From assembly GCA_037974335.1 (NCBI GenBank), contig CM075760.1, positions 15,494,059 to 15,558,058 on the forward strand: a DNA stretch of 64,000 nucleotides, read 5' to 3'. Within the stretch, counting starts at the first letter, position 1; each line of letters opens with the position of its first letter. The translations under genes and the position numbers were made by a program. Shown here one piece after another: positions 43,346 through 53,931 of this stretch. Origin of the DNA: Prionace glauca (Eukaryota; Chordata; Chondrichthyes; Carcharhiniformes; Carcharhinidae). Below the pieces are notes generated by a model that ran no database searches, was not told the origin of the DNA, and saw only the letters and a list, made by a program, of their open reading frames with translations.

Positions 43346-43779
43346 TTTTTTATTGCTGATAAACTCCAGCCACATTACAGGAGTTAATATTTTAATACAT
43401 CAAATAAATCAGCTTCTTTTCAAACAAACAACATTTCGTGTGGTTCATCTCTAAGATATGAACATTTTCCCTTAAATCTGCTCTGGAAATGTCTTTAACA
43501 GATGATCAACAATTAAATATGTCGCATCAAATAACTGGGAAAAATCCACTACGGGCATTCATTTCTAAAGTAATTCTGTTCTGGAATGTTCTGCCTGAAA
43601 GAATATGGAAGTAGATTCAGATACATCTTGCCAAAGTGAATTGGATCTCCAGTTGAAGATATAGTTAGCAGGGCTCTGGGGAGAGGGGAGTGGCGATGAT
43701 GGGTAACTCTTTCAATGTGTCACCACAGCCTATAAAGCAGCTGTATATTGACAGGAGAAAGGCTGATGTCCAAATACCC

Positions 43780-44410
43780 AAATAACAAGGAAGTTGTGAT
43801 GAACCAGAATAAAACATTGATTTGGCCTCAACTAGAGCATTGTGGCCAACTCTGGATAGATCGCTATAGGAAGGAGATGAAGACATTGTAGAGGATGCAG
43901 AAAAAATTAATGGGATTGGTTCCAGGGATGAGAAACTTCAGTTATGAGGGTAGACTGGCAAAGCTGGGGCTGATCTCTATACAGAAGAGGAGATTCGATA
44001 GAAATATTCAAAATCAAGAGGGATTTGGACAGAGTAGATAAGAAGAAACTATTCTGATTGGCAAAAGGGTCAAGAAGCAAAGGACACAGAATGAAGGCAA
44101 TTTGTGAAATAAGCAATGTTGACCTGAGGAAATCCCATTTACAGAGTGACTGGTTAGAACCTGGTATGCACTGACCCAGTGTGAGGTGGAGGAAGCTTCA
44201 AACAAGATTTCAAAATACAACTGGATAATTATCTGAAGAGAAAAAATGTTCAGGGTTATGAGAGAAAGGCCGTGCAGTGATTGAGGGAGCGGTTGGGGAG
44301 TGACCGAGGGAGAGGCTGGGGAATGGGACTGGCTGTGTCACTCTCTCAGAAAGCTGTTGTGGGTGTGAACAGATGGGCTGAATGACCTCTTTATTTGCTA
44401 TAATCATTCT
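43780..44410 (+). mobile_element. Old CR1/L2-like LINE 3' part
   Basis: C-terminal RT wording from WPQLEHCGQLW-like codons near 43825 to the tail GATGGGCTGAATGACCTCTT at 44364. Many disruptions. Confidence 0.65.
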
Positions 44411-44689
44411 AAAACTCTGAAGGCTCTGAGGAAAAGGGATGAACTGACAGCTCCTTCAGAGATGATCCTGGCCTTACAATGCAGCTGTACATTCACAGGA
44501 CACAGTCACAGTGATCATGCTGATTGTATCCCTCATCAGGGGGACCACTGTGGAATTCTGCAGCCTCTCTATTTAAATAAAATGCTGATTTTCTATTCTT
44601 CCCAACAATGCGGACATTTTTCCCCTTTTTCCCTAAATTATATTTTATCTTTCCCACATTCCCATTTACTTACCCTATAGTATGATGTA

Positions 44690-44835
44690 TTTTCAGACTG
44701 TGTAACTGGTTAAAACTCTTTCCACACTCAGTTCACTGGAACACTCTCAGCAGGGTGTGTGTGTGTCTCGGTGCTTTTCTAGTCACAATTATATCTGAAA
44801 TCTCTTCCCAGGGACAGAATAGATGTAACATTGCT
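44690..44835 (-). pseudogene. Zinc-finger 5' UTR duplicate
   Basis: On the minus strand this matches 34560-34645, the 5' UTR just before the + zinc-finger ATG: GTGACTAGAAAAGCACCGAG, then TTCCAGTGAACTGAG and GTGTGGAAAGAGTTTTAACC. No fingers follow on that strand before other sequence. A lost third gene of the cluster. Confidence 0.6.
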
Positions 44836-45194
44836 CCTTCCACATTCAAAGACCAGTGATGTTCAGGGCTGTTACAGGGTTTCTTTCAGAGACAAAGTAT
44901 TGCCAAAACTTTAGCTAATACAAAGACTTGTGACACAGCAACCTGGTGAAAGGCATTTTTACTGACCAATGTGAGACAAAACACCTGGAAAACGTGTACG
45001 AGGAAGGCCCAGGATGGCACAGGTGGATAATATCAGAATGTGGACTGGCCTCTCGATGGGACAGGCAATGAGAGCAGCTGAGAAATCAGTGAAGAAAGAC
45101 TGTTCAAAGTGCAGCTAACCTCTGAACGAGGAGGGATAAAGGACAAGGGACCTGCAGTGGTAGGAAAAGAACTATTTACTATCCAGAATAATCT
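44836..45194. other. No gene seen
   Basis: Nothing recognised between the zinc-finger relic and the next LINE scrap. Confidence 0.35.
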
Positions 45195-45395
45195 ACAATA
45201 TAGAAACTAGGTGCAGGCCATTCAATTCTGCTCCGCCATTCAATACGATCATGGCTGATCCTCTATCTCAATGCCATGTTCTCCCCATACCACTTGAAGC
45301 CATTAAAATCTAAAAAAACCTACCTCTTCCTTCGATGGTAGAGAATTCCATAAGTTCACTACTCTTTGAGTTAATAATTTTTTCCCTCATCTCAG
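45195..45395 (-). mobile_element. CR1-clade LINE 3' end
   Basis: Reversed terminus AGAAACTAGGTGCAGGCCAT and CCGCCATTCAATACGATCAT, then about 100 bp of terminal coding. Decayed. Confidence 0.65.
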
Positions 45396-45593
45396 TCTCA
45401 TCTGACATCTGCTTTTGTGGATTATTTCAGTGGGAATGTGCTCTCGCTCAAAGGGAATCAGCCACTGGAATTAAAATTGAGAGACCAGCCAGTCCAACTG
45501 CAAGAAATCCTCTGATTCTCCCACTTCACCAACTGTCAGGATGAAAATGCTTCAGTCCTGGATATGATTAACAGCCAAAGCCAACCACTGTCA

Positions 45594-46675
45594 TCACTTG
45601 TGAACCTGCTGGTGTCTCAGCAGATGGGATGATTGATTGAATCCCTTCCCACAGTCAGAGCAGGTAAATGGTCTCTCCCCAGTGTGAACTCGCTGGTGTG
45701 TCAGTAGGTTGGATGACCGATTGAATCTCTTTCCACATACGGAGCAGGTAAATGGTTTCTCCCCAGTGTGAACTCGCTGGTGTGTCAGCAGGGTAGATAA
45801 ATCACTGAATCCCTTCTCACACTCTGAGCAGGTAAAAGGCCTTTCCCTCTCCCCGCTGTGAATTTGCTGGTGCCTCAGCAGGTTGGCTAACTGAGAGAAT
45901 CCCTTCCCACAATTGGAGCAGGAGAATGGCCTCTCCCCCGTGTGAACTCGCTGGTGTGTCAGCAGGGTGGAGGAATCTCCGAATCCTTTCCCACACGCAG
46001 AGCAGATGAATGGCCTCTCCCCAGTGTGAACTCGCTGATGTGCCAGCAGATCAGATGAATCTCTGAATCCTTTCCCACACTCTGAACAGGTGAATGGTCT
46101 CTCCCCAGTGTGAACGCGGTGATGTCTCTGCAGACTGGATAACCGAGTGAATCCCTTCCCACACTCAGAACAAGTGAACAGCCTCTCCTCAGTGTGAACT
46201 TGCTGATGTGCCAGCAGGGTGGATGAATCTCTGCATCTTTTCCCACACACTGAGCAGATGAATGGTCTCTCCCCAGAGTGAACTCGACGGTGTCTCATTA
46301 GATTGGATGAAATACTAAATTTCTTCCCACAATCAGAGCAGCTGAATGGTCTCTCCCCAGTGTGAACTCGCTGGTGTGTAAGCAGGTCGGATGAATTAGT
46401 AAATCTCTTCCCACACTGATAACAGGTGAATGGCCTCTCCCCAGAGTGACTGCGTCGATGTGTTTCCAGCTCAGATGGGGATCTGAATCCCGTTCCACAA
46501 TCCCCACATTTCCACGGTTTTCCCATGGTGTGGGTGTCTGAGTCTCAGTGCTTTTCCTGTCACACTGATGGTAAAATGGGTGATGATTTTCCCCGTCCTA
46601 ACGAATGACTCTGTCAGAGCTTGATGTGAAATTTCGTTTGAGATTTTTCATGGCAAATCCTCCCCTTTTAATACC
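45594..46675 (-). CDS. C2H2 zinc-finger protein, 11 fingers (CDS 45594-46526)
   Basis: Terminal exon on the minus strand. Acceptor CTCCTTTTACAG/ at 46676, about 150 bp of 5' UTR, ATG at 46524-46526 and an intact 310-residue frame. Eleven C2H2 fingers begin at residue 7 ([14 protein letters not shown]...). Finger 4 has CGKRCRD, with Cys where the core Phe should be. The linker between fingers 8 and 9 is enlarged (HSGERERPF) and probably kinks the array. Other linkers are TGERPF/TGEKPF. No KRAB, SCAN or BTB part is present in this exon. It is convergent with the + genes at 34.7 and 41.7 kb. A CpG promoter candidate with a donor at 49015/49014 lies upstream on its own strand. Likely a nuclear DNA-binding regulator; targets unknown. 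Confidence 0.9.
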
Positions 46676-46917
46676 CTGTAAAAGGAGTTTACAAATGTCA
46701 CCACTGTCAATACAGCTCAGAAACTGAGAACAGACAATTCTAGTTGCCGTGGAACACTCTTTCCTCACTGACTTAGAGTGATGTTTCAAATTCATGAAAC
46801 ATCTTTGCGAGCCAGCAAATCAATCAAAATGCTCACAAAGGAGTGGAATTTATCTCCAGATGTATGGAAATCAGAAATAGTGAAATTATGTTCAATTCGG
46901 ACAGAATTTTAAGAATC

Positions 46918-47200
46918 TGTGGAACCCCTACAGTGCAGAGACTATTCAACCCATCAAGTCTGCATCAATGATTCGATGAATGAACATGGTTCAATCCTGA
47001 ATGTGATTTCACAGCAGCAAAACAGCAGAATCCAACTCCTGTAACCACTTGTGAACGCACTGGTGTCTCAGCAGCTGGATGACCGACTGAATTCCTTCCC
47101 ACACACAATGCAGATGAGCAGCATCTCCCCAGTGTGAACTCACTGGTGAATCACACCAACCCCAGAGCCATGAAACCTCTTTAAGACAACGGAACAAAGC
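46918..47200 (-). pseudogene. Zinc-finger relic with SINE scrap
   Basis: 46920-46968 is a reversed SINE tail. 46975-47040 is the zinc-finger 3' UTR motif. 47041-47160 reads on the minus strand as one decayed finger and linker (VWEGIQSVIQLLRHQCVHK) with the first Cys pair damaged. The remains of another array end. Confidence 0.65.
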
Positions 47201-47344
47201 ACTAAAACTCTAAACGAGAGATGAATGCACAATAATACTCACCTCTGGAACAATTTGACTGTTTTCAAATTTAAAACCTCCTGCTGGACCCTGCAGCTGG
47301 AAAGATGTCAGAAGCACTGGAGTCAGAGAACAACTGGAGTCTTC

Positions 47345-47490
47345 AAATCTTCTAATTCCCTGTGAAAGGAGATTACAAGAGTTATGTGTCAACGGTGGTT
47401 AGAGATTAAGAGATAAACATTTTTGTTGGTTTGAGATTGCTGTGTATAAATCCTCCCCTTCTAACCGTAAAAAGGAGTTTCCAAAATCCA
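47345..47490 (-). pseudogene. Two stray zinc-finger exon starts
   Basis: Minus-strand TAATCTCCTTTCACAG/GG (about 47352-47367) and AACTCCTTTTTACGGTTAGA (about 47451-47470) copy the acceptor and opening of the terminal exon at 46676, followed by GGGGAGGATTTATAC-like sequence. They could also be used as alternative 5' exons of the live gene. Confidence 0.5.
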
Positions 47491-47589
47491 TTAGTTAGTC
47501 TAGAATATAAATTCATAACATCCTTTCCTCCTGTTTCCAAGCGTAGGATTATTTTAGATTGAAATGCTGACATTGGTTGCAGTTCAGAC

Positions 47590-48170
47590 AAGATCTTCTA
47601 AGATAATTCCTGGCATAAAGGAATTTCTTTATGAAGGAAAGATTGACACGATGTGTCTGTACTCATTGGATTTTAGATAAATGAGAGGAGATCTACCTGA
47701 AGCATATATGATTCTGAGGGTGCTTGACAAGGTAAGTGCTGAAAGGATGTTTCCCTTCAACAGGGAATCAAAAATTGCTGGGACAGTTTTAAAAAAGGGA
47801 CAGAAACGAGGAGCAATTGCATCTCTCAGATGGCCAGTAGCCCATGGAATTCTCTGCCCCAGTGGGCAGTGGAGACTGGTCATTGCATGTATTTAAGGCT
47901 GTGTTCTCACCATTTCACCAACAAGGGAGTTAAGGGTTAGGAAGGCTGGAGGAAAATTGACTTATGATAATGACCAGATGAGCTCTGACAAAGGATCATC
48001 CAGACTTGAAACTTTAGCTCTAGTCTCTCCACAGATGTTGTCACACCAGAGATTTTCCAGCATTTTCTTGATCAGATGAGCCATGAGTTTATTGATTCGC
48101 AGAGCAACCTTGATGGATTGAATGGCCTCTTCCTGCTCCTAATTCTGATAATGTTTTTCTTCTGTTACTC
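47590..48170 (+). mobile_element. Old CR1/L2-like LINE 3' part
   Basis: Wording from ATTCCTGGCATAAAGGAATT (47608) through the RGDLPEAYMILRVLDKV region to the tail GATGGATTGAATGGCCTCTT (48112). A piece of a different repeat (CCACAGATGTTGTCACACCA to CCAGCATTTTCTTG) is embedded at about 47985-48070. Confidence 0.65.
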
Positions 48171-48177
48171 GAATGGC

Positions 48178-48775
48178 CGCACATTCCCCCTCCAACATCT
48201 TCCCCCGGGAAAGGGAGCATCCATTAACCCATCATGTCAGTCAATGACTCAAACATTCCCCCTGCAGCATCTTCCCCCGGAAAAGGCAGCATTCATTAAC
48301 CCACCCTGTCAGTCAATGACTGAAACATTCCCCCTGCAGCACCTTCCCCCGGGAAAGGCAGCATCCATTTACCCGCCTTGTCAGTCAATGACTCAAACAT
48401 TCCTCCTGCAGCACCTTCCCCTTAGGGAAAGGGAGCATCCATTAACCCGCCCTGTCAGTCAATGACTCAAACATTCCCCCTGCAGCACCTTCCCCCTAGG
48501 GAAAGGGAGCATCCATTAACCCGCCCTGTCAGTCAATGACTCAAACATTCCCCCTGCAGCACCTTCCCCCTGGGGAAAGGGAGCATCCATTAACCCGCCC
48601 TGTCAGTCAATGACTCAAACATTCCCCCTGCAGCACCTTCCCCCTAGGGAAAGGGAGCATCCATTAACCCGCCCTGTCAGTCAATGACTCAAACATTCCC
48701 CCTGCAGCACCTTCCCCCTGGGGAAAGGGAGCATCCATTAACCCGCCCTGTCAGTCAATGACTCAAACATTCTCT
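48178..48775 (+). repeat. 74-bp minisatellite, about eight units
   Basis: Units begin ATTCCCCCTGCAGCACC at 48182 (variant), 48254, 48327, 48399, 48473, 48547, 48621 and 48695, spaced 72-74 bp. The last four are almost identical. Each later unit carries CAATGACTCAAAC, containing TGACTCA, the AP-1/TRE consensus, and GGGAAAGG. The array stops about 30 bp before a CpG promoter-like block. Confidence 0.9.
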
Positions 48776-48784
48776 CACCCAAAT

Positions 48785-49125
48785 CCTAAAGCCCCGCCCA
48801 CTGGCTGGCCGCGCATGCGCTCTGCTCTCCGCTGAGCAAAGATGGCGGCCGCGGCACTGGGCCGGATCCTGGATAAAATCCCCGGAACTGCAAACCCGGG
48901 ACCCGCAGGCTCTTATTCAGGCCTTGCGGCCTACAGCGGGTGTTCATGAAGCCTCCGTTCTCTCCCCACCCCGGCTCCCGGCTCCATTCCTCCCTCCGCC
49001 CCACCGACTCTCACCCGCTGAAAGAAGCATCTCCCGCACTCGCAGGGTTCCGAGCAAAGTGACACTGCGCATGTCCCGATACAGCACTGCGCCTGCGCAC
49101 TGGGTGCCTGTGGAGTGAATAGGGC
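48785..49125 (-). promoter_or_regulatory. CpG-island promoter, candidate start of the minus zinc-finger gene
   Basis: Dense CpG, GCCCCGCCCACTGG (Sp1/CACCC), GCGCATGCGC (NRF1) at about 48811, AAGATGGCGGCCGCGG (YY1) at about 48839, and further NRF1-like GCGCCTGCGCA near 49090. On the minus strand a candidate exon of about 110 bp ends CAGCGG/gtgagagt (49015/49014). Spliced to 46675 it would place this promoter 2.5 kb upstream of the 11-finger exon. The + strand YY1 site leaves a divergent transcript possible. Confidence 0.6.
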
Positions 49126-49990
49126 ACTTTCCCATCCGCAAGGAATGATGGTTAACAGCAATGCCATTGTAACCTTAAACAGTGAATATAAAATAACATC
49201 GTTAGCTATTGAGATAAATTAATTTAAAAAAGACGCAAATTATTGCGAATTAATGATCTGATATTTAAATTTCTTAAAGTTTTCCTGTGGGACTACACAA
49301 TTATTTGGAAGCTTTTTACTATCTCCTCTCTCTCCCCTTCCCTGATGGTGCTGACCCTGGCTGGTTTCAGTCGCACAGTCACTACTTCCTCTCGCGTCCT
49401 GTCTCTTCCTGATTCTGAATATTCACTGTTTTGCAGAATGATACAGCACAAATGGAAACCATTGAGCTCAGTATGCCTATGCTGGCCTTTGGACGATCTA
49501 TCCAATAAATTCCATTGCCCTGTTGGCAAAGTTAGAACAATATATGCATGCTCTCTTGAACTGAGAGCTTATTGGAAAATATATTCCAGGTTGATACACC
49601 TCAGACATATTCACCTGTATGGAAAGCTTGATTGTCCCGTTTAATAAGCAGATATTAAGTGCTTACTGACTTGTGCCAGTCGCTGTCCGTGATGAATGCC
49701 TGTTGCGTGTTACCTTGTAAGTTTTACAGAGGCCACAGTGATGAGTTTGGTGGGTTTTGGAAACTGGAAATGCCACATGAGCAGCTTGCGGAACTATTTC
49801 ACCTCACTGCCCATTTTATGTTCCAGTGAACAGAAATCGCTGTTGTCATTGGCTGAAGCAGTCACTTGTGTTCGCTCTAAAGATGACATTTTAAAGGAGA
49901 AACTTGCTTTTGGTGAATAAAAAGTCTGAAATAAAAATCAAAGGCAGAGGAATTGTGTATAAATTAGAATTTTGAGTTGCTGACATCAAC
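49126..49990. other. No gene seen
   Basis: A reversed LINE-like scrap at about 49430-49530 (AATGATACAGCACAAATGGA). No coding signal otherwise. Confidence 0.35.
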
Positions 49991-50057
49991 TGCCCTGGTG
50001 GGTCTATTGGTTCGGATTCAGCGGATTCACTGCCCCGGGTCTAATTCCAGTCAGGGA
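49991..50057 (+). pseudogene. tRNA-Glu pseudogene
   Basis: TGCCCTGGTGGGTCTATTGG, then TTCGGATTCAGCGGATTCAC and CAGTCAGGGA, align with the live tRNA-Glu at 13168 along nearly the whole length. The acceptor end pairs, but the anticodon position has drifted (GATTCAC for CTCTCAC) and the B box is GGGTCTAATTCC. A dead full-length copy. Confidence 0.7.
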
Positions 50058-50404
50058 CAGATTTTTTGTTTCTGTGTCACTTCCTGGTCAGCACCAGGTC
50101 TTTCGGAATCAGTATGAGGGAGATTTACTCATTTACTTCTGAATTGGAAATGTCACACGTCAGAAACAAAAAAAAACAGTGCTCGGCGACAAAGTGCGAA
50201 GGATCGAGACGGCGATCCAAGGTAAAACCTGGCTGTTAATGGGGTAGACTTATTGTTTCCACTGACCCAAACACATTCCAGATCTGGGTCCAAATCTCGG
50301 GCTCAATGACAAGAAAACCTTTAACTCTATTAACATCGAAAGGCTCCGACCTCCAGCGAGGTGGAAGCAGTTTTCACTCAAAAACCAGGAACTGAGAGAT
50401 TAAC

Positions 50405-51145
50405 AAAGAACAAAGAAAAATACAGCACAAACTTGTCCTTCGGCCCTCCAAGCCTGCACCAAACACTTTGCCCGGCTGAACTAAAACCCTCTACCCTTCC
50501 GGAGACCATATCCCTTCATTCCCATCTTATTCACGTAGTTGTCACGATGCCCCTTAAAAGCCACTATCGTATCTGCGTCCACTGCCTCCCGTGACGGAAA
50601 GTTCCAGGCACCCCCCCACCCTCTGAGCAAAAAAAGGCCTTATACATCTCCTTTAAACCTTGGCCTCGCACTTTAAACCTATGTCCCCCAGTAATTGGCT
50701 TTTCCACTCTGGGAAAAAAAGCTTCTGACTATCCACTCTGTTCTTGCCCTTCATAATTGTGTAGACTGCTATCAGGTCGCCCCTCAATCTCCGTCTGTCC
50801 GGTGAGAACAAACCAAATTTCTCCAATGTCTCATAGATAACGCCTTCCATACCAGGCAACATCCTGGTTAATCTTTTCTGTACCCTCTCCAAAGCCCCCA
50901 CATCCTTCTGGTAGTGTGACGACCAGAATTGAACACTATATTCCAAGCGTGGCTGAACTGAGGTAGTAAAAATTTGCAACATAACTTTGCCAATTTTTAA
51001 AATCAGTGCTCTGGCTGATGAAAGCAAGCATGCTGTTTGTCTTCTTGACTACTTTCTCCACCTGCGTTGTCACTTTCAGTGATCTTGGTACATGTAAACC
51101 CAGGTCCCTCTGCCTATCAATACTCTTTATGGTTCTGCCATTCAC
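50405..51145 (-). mobile_element. CR1-clade LINE 3' half
   Basis: Terminus AACAAAGAACAAAGAAAAAT at about 50404, reversed CTTCGGCCCTCCAAGCCTGC, then minus-strand coding for RRRLRGDLIAVYTIMKGKNR, RPRLEYSVQFWSSHYQKD and VVKKTNSMLAFI. Moderately decayed; 5' truncated near 51145. Confidence 0.85.
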
Positions 51146-51236
51146 CGAGCACCATGGGATTTACTGTAATGGCGACACTACCGGAGAATGGAGAACTAGA
51201 GTTCTCCCAGAAAAGCAGCAAAGTGTAAAAATAATA

Positions 51237-51270
51237 GCACCCAACGTGGGGCTGGAACCCGCAGTCCATT
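51237..51270 (-). pseudogene. tRNA-Lys 3'-half fragment
   Basis: On the minus strand, GACTGCGGGTTCCAGCCCCA, then CGTTGGGTGC, match the T arm and acceptor of tRNA-Lys; the D and anticodon arms are absent. It lacks an A box and cannot be an active gene. Confidence 0.55.
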
Positions 51271-51664
51271 GACGGTGGTAAGTTAATGTTGTTCAGATTT
51301 ACCCCAAAATGGTTTATCACAGATTGATACTAACACTGTTCTTTGAATGCAATGAGATGCAGCAAAATTGAATGTAATAGAATGGCCCTTATGATGCCTC
51401 ATAGCTTCAGGTACTCAGGTTAAATTTCTCGAGTAACTGTCTGCATCCTATCACTGCCTTTCACTATCTGTGTTTGTTCTCAGCCTGTTGCCCATGTGAC
51501 ATTTCCAGTTCAGAAGCAACCCTACAAATATCACTCCACTGATGCTGACAGAGATGCTTTCGATCAGGAAGTAACTCAGGATTGCTTATCAAAAGCATTA
51601 ATTTTTAACGTATCGAAACTAGCCTGGGAACCTGCAAGGGCCGAACACGAATCACGAGAGCAGC

Positions 51665-52375
51665 AAGGTGGTAGGGTGTTTAGGAAAGTTACAGAACATC
51701 GAGATTTAGGGGTACATGGTCAGAGCTCATTGAAAGCGGAGTCACAGATGGACATGATGGTGAAGAAGGCATCCGACATGCTTAGTTTCATTGGTCAGAA
51801 CACTGAATACAGGAGTTGTACAAGACACTGACATACTGTGTTTAGTTCTGGTCACCCTATTGTAGAACGGATATTATTAAACTAGGAAGAGTGCAGAAAA
51901 GATTTATTAGGATGCTCCCGGGACTTGATGGTTTGAGTTATAAGGAGTGGTGGGATAGACTGGGCTTTTTCTTTCTGGAGATAAGAGGCTGAGGGGTTAT
52001 CTTATCGAGGTCTATAAAATAATGTGAGGTATAGATCAGCTAGATAGTCAATATCTTTTCCCAACTGTAGGAGAGTCTACTACTAGAGGGCATAGGTTTA
52101 AAGTGAGAGAGGAGTGATATAAATGGGTCCAGATGGACTTTTTTTTCACACAAAGGGTCGTGAGTTTTTGGAACAAGCTGCCAGAGGTAGTAGTAGAGGC
52201 AGGTATGATTTTGTCTTTTAAAAAGCGCTTAGACAGTTACACGAGTAAGATGACTATCGAGGAATGTGGGCCAAATGCGGGCAATTGGGAGTAGCTTACA
52301 AGTTAAAAAGGGGTGGCATGGACATGTCGGGCCGAAAGACCTGCTTCCATGCTGTAAACCTTTGTGACTTTATCA
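51665..52375 (+). mobile_element. CR1-clade LINE 3' half (subfamily 4)
   Basis: VTEHRDLGVHGQSSLKAESQ at about 51690, then VKKASDMLSFIGQNTEYR, a broken C-terminal RT region, and the tail CGGGCCGAAAGACCTGCTTC. Same subfamily as 22490-23015, with a longer 5' extent. Confidence 0.85.
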
Positions 52376-53930
52376 CTCTACCTTCCTGATTCCCCCAGAT
52401 ACTGATTACAGATGAGTCAGCCTCCGGTTTAGGTAGACGAATGAGATATCATTATGCTATGTTGTAAAATGCGATTGGCTGAACAACTTGTCAGGAATTA
52501 TTATTGATATATGTTAACTGAACGTAATTGATGTTTAAACTAATATGAGGCCGAAATGATCGGTACGAAAATCTATAATTGACCTGTTATTGGTGGTACA
52601 TGTTCGATGCATCGGAAAGGTTCTGCCGCTCTGCTCCAGAGCCACATAACCTTTTTGGTCATCTCCAAGCAGCTGCTTTTTGTGTTTTAGTTTCAAATAA
52701 ATGTTTCGTCTTTACACAGAGATGTCTGCCTCGTGCGTTTTGTCTGTAGTTAAAGACAGTATTGGTCATCTCAAATTATCCCAAAACTCTCGTCATAATT
52801 TGAAAATTTATAATCTAGAATGTGCTTATGTGAAATACACCCCAGTCTCTTGGTTTCACCTCATGGTTTGCGCCTCTGCTCTGTATATGTTCTCTATCTA
52901 GTTGTGGCATGCCTGCCTTGTAAGTATTTCATCGGACGAAATATAGAGAGATTCACCCTGTTAATCCATGCTGCAGCGGCTCTGATAGTGTATTTAAGGG
53001 GCAGTGAAAAGGAAACTATCTTCTGCCACACACTGCCCTGCATCGGCCTCTGATGAAGCAGAGCCTTTGCTTTTTAGAATTAGCTGAAACTCGGTCAGCA
53101 ACAGACCGGTTTATGAGTGAAATCGCCGAGGTTCTCCTCATTCTTCATTCATTCAGTCCCTGGGTTCCATCATAAAAAAGGCGGAGATGAAGGTGTCTTT
53201 ACACAGATTGGCCACTGGGTGGCGGAGCGACTCTTCCATTGAACGGCCTTGAGTTCAACCGCATCCCACACATGACTGGGAGGACATGCCTGTCTGGGAA
53301 AGGGGGAAACCGTATAATAGGGAAAATGGAGCGGAGTTGGTGAGAATTGGAAAACGGAATTAAGCCAAACCAGAGATGGTTAAATTTTCATTCAGTATTT
53401 ATTTTTAAAAAATCAGAGAATATTTTATTGCGACATTATTTTTTAAAGTTAGAAAAGTGAATATAACGATCGAGCTTCACATTGAGAACAGAACACATGC
53501 ACATGGAATCCGTCAATATTTGTACATCTGTGACATACATCAGAAACTGAAAACAGGATCTTAAAGAAAGAGTAATTAAGAATGAGGAATGAGAAACGTT
53601 TCTTATTTATACATGATATTGAAACTGTGGGGAAACTATTAACCAATATAACAAAAATTGCTTCCTACATTTCACACTGAAAACTGAAATAACATCTAAT
53701 GTTGTTTCAGTTACAGATTCAGAATGATAAACTGAGAGAAATTTACTGATAAAGCCACCAAGAGGAAATATTAGATACGAGCCATACAAATCAGCTGAAG
53801 GAAATCTGCAGCGTCCAAAATTCAACCCATTACTTGATTTGTAAAAGAAAGATATAATAATGAAGCAGATGTTTATGATGCGGAACAGTAATGTTGGAGT
53901 TTTTAATCAGTGAAACATTGAGAGATTTTA
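52376..53930. other. No gene seen
   Basis: 1.55 kb without recognised coding or repeats. AATAAATG near 52697 could be a polyadenylation signal for an unknown transcript. Confidence 0.4.
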
Positions 53931-53931
53931 A

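Noticed and set aside
48076-48465. 129-codon frame with repeats of TFPLQHLPP
   Set aside because: Translation of the 74-bp minisatellite. The unit is not a multiple of three in most copies, so the frame is lost in the later units.
53210-53290. Possible tRNA-like sequence (GGTGGCGGAGCGACTCTTCC)
   Set aside because: Stems do not pair and there is no B box.
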